Assembly: GCA_030039575.1 (NCBI GenBank)
Contig: JASHVH010000319.1
Coordinates: forward strand, 1-6,106
Reading direction: 5' to 3'
DNA from: Acidimicrobiales bacterium
GTDB taxonomy: Bacteria > Actinomycetota > Acidimicrobiia > Acidimicrobiales > Palsa-688
DNA length: 6,106 nt
A program made the position numbers and the translations under genes. Under the pieces are notes generated by a model, which saw only the letters and a program-made list of their open reading frames with translations, ran no database searches and was not told where the DNA came from. Positions 5,749 to 6,106 of this stretch are shown piece after piece. Numbering within the stretch: position 1 is the stretch's first letter; every line of letters begins with the position of its first letter.

Positions 5749-6106
5749 GCCGGTACCTTTATCGTCCGGCCGGCCCGGTCATCAGCAGGCGCCAGTTGCT
5801 CAAAGGGACGGCCGCAATTGCCGGTGCCGCCGTGGCCAGCGCCGTGCTCCCCTCGAGCCTGCGCAAAGCGGCGGCCAAGACCCTCGCCTACCCGTCGCCA
5901 TCGAGCCTCAACGACATCGAGCACATCGTGATCCTGATGCAGGAAAACCGGAGCTTCGACCACTACTTCGGCACGTTCCCCGGCGTCCGCGGCTTCACGG
6001 ACCCGACCGCCATAACGCTGCCGGACGGCAACCCGGTTTTCTACCAGCCTGACCCGAGCCATGCCAATGGCTATTTGCTGCCGTTCCACTACGACACGAA
6101 GACCAC
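5745..6106 (+). CDS. Tat-exported phospholipase C / acid phosphatase-type phosphoesterase, 3'-truncated
   Basis: Only the first 120 residues are in the window. Family members are commonly several hundred residues long. The N-terminus carries a twin-arginine signal: SRRQLLKG (14-21) followed by an Ala-rich hydrophobic stretch to about 35, with a plausible cleavage near KAAA (41-44). The protein would therefore be exported folded. Mature-region residues 58-76, IEHIVILMQENRSFDHYFG, are the hallmark of the bacterial phosphoesterase family that includes phospholipase C and AcpA. E67 and N68 correspond to the metal-binding Glu-Asn pair known from AcpA. YLLPFHYDT near the window end also fits the family. 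It should hydrolyse phosphate esters, such as phospholipid headgroups, outside the cell. Substrate choice depends on regions beyond the window. It is translationally coupled to the NHL gene by the 4-bp ATGA overlap. Confidence 0.93.
   Translation, partial: MSRYLYRPAGPVISRRQLLKGTAAIAGAAVASAVLPSSLRKAAAKTLAYPSPSSLNDIEHIVILMQENRSFDHYFGTFPGVRGFTDPTAITLPDGNPVFYQPDPSHANGYLLPFHYDTKT

Overview
The window reads as high-GC bacterial DNA, probably from Actinomycetota or a similar soil-type high-GC phylum. The support is GC-rich third codon positions, GTG start use, a Gram-positive-style lipoprotein and a Tat-exported phosphoesterase. No marker gene is present, so the phylum is an inference. All five protein genes lie on the + strand. 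No tRNA, rRNA, transposase, integrase or CRISPR array is visible.

Region 1 (1-1902) is the 3' part of a large collagen-like gene. Its reading frame is open from the first base. It encodes about 181 uninterrupted Gly-X-Y triplets rich in Thr and Gln and almost free of charge, followed by a ~90-residue C-terminal domain with two cysteines. The DNA is a nested set of tandem repeats (9, 18, 45 and 54 bp units, plus ~0.3-0.5 kb higher-order blocks). Region 2 (1903-2404) is about 500 bp with no credible gene. It holds a few short inverted repeats and presumably the promoter of the next gene.

Region 3 (2405-4287) is a two-gene unit. A TPR-repeat lipoprotein overlaps by 22 bp the start of a two-domain protein that joins a family 2 glycosyltransferase to a SAM-dependent methyltransferase. 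A 144-bp gap (4288-4431) follows, with two adjacent small stem-loops.

Region 4 (4432-6106) is a second two-gene unit. A Sec-exported protein combines a small beta-sandwich domain with a six-bladed NHL beta-propeller. Its stop codon overlaps the start codon of a Tat-exported phospholipase C/acid phosphatase-type phosphoesterase that runs off the window.

Four of the five products are predicted to be exported or membrane-anchored; the fifth would modify glycans. The region therefore looks like a cell-surface or secretome cluster. The most attractive hypothesis is that the GT-methyltransferase makes or caps a methylated glycan, possibly on the Thr-rich collagen-like fibre. This would resemble Bacillus BclA in concept, but nothing in the sequence proves it. 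The second unit suggests an extracellular lipid- or phosphate-ester-degrading pair.
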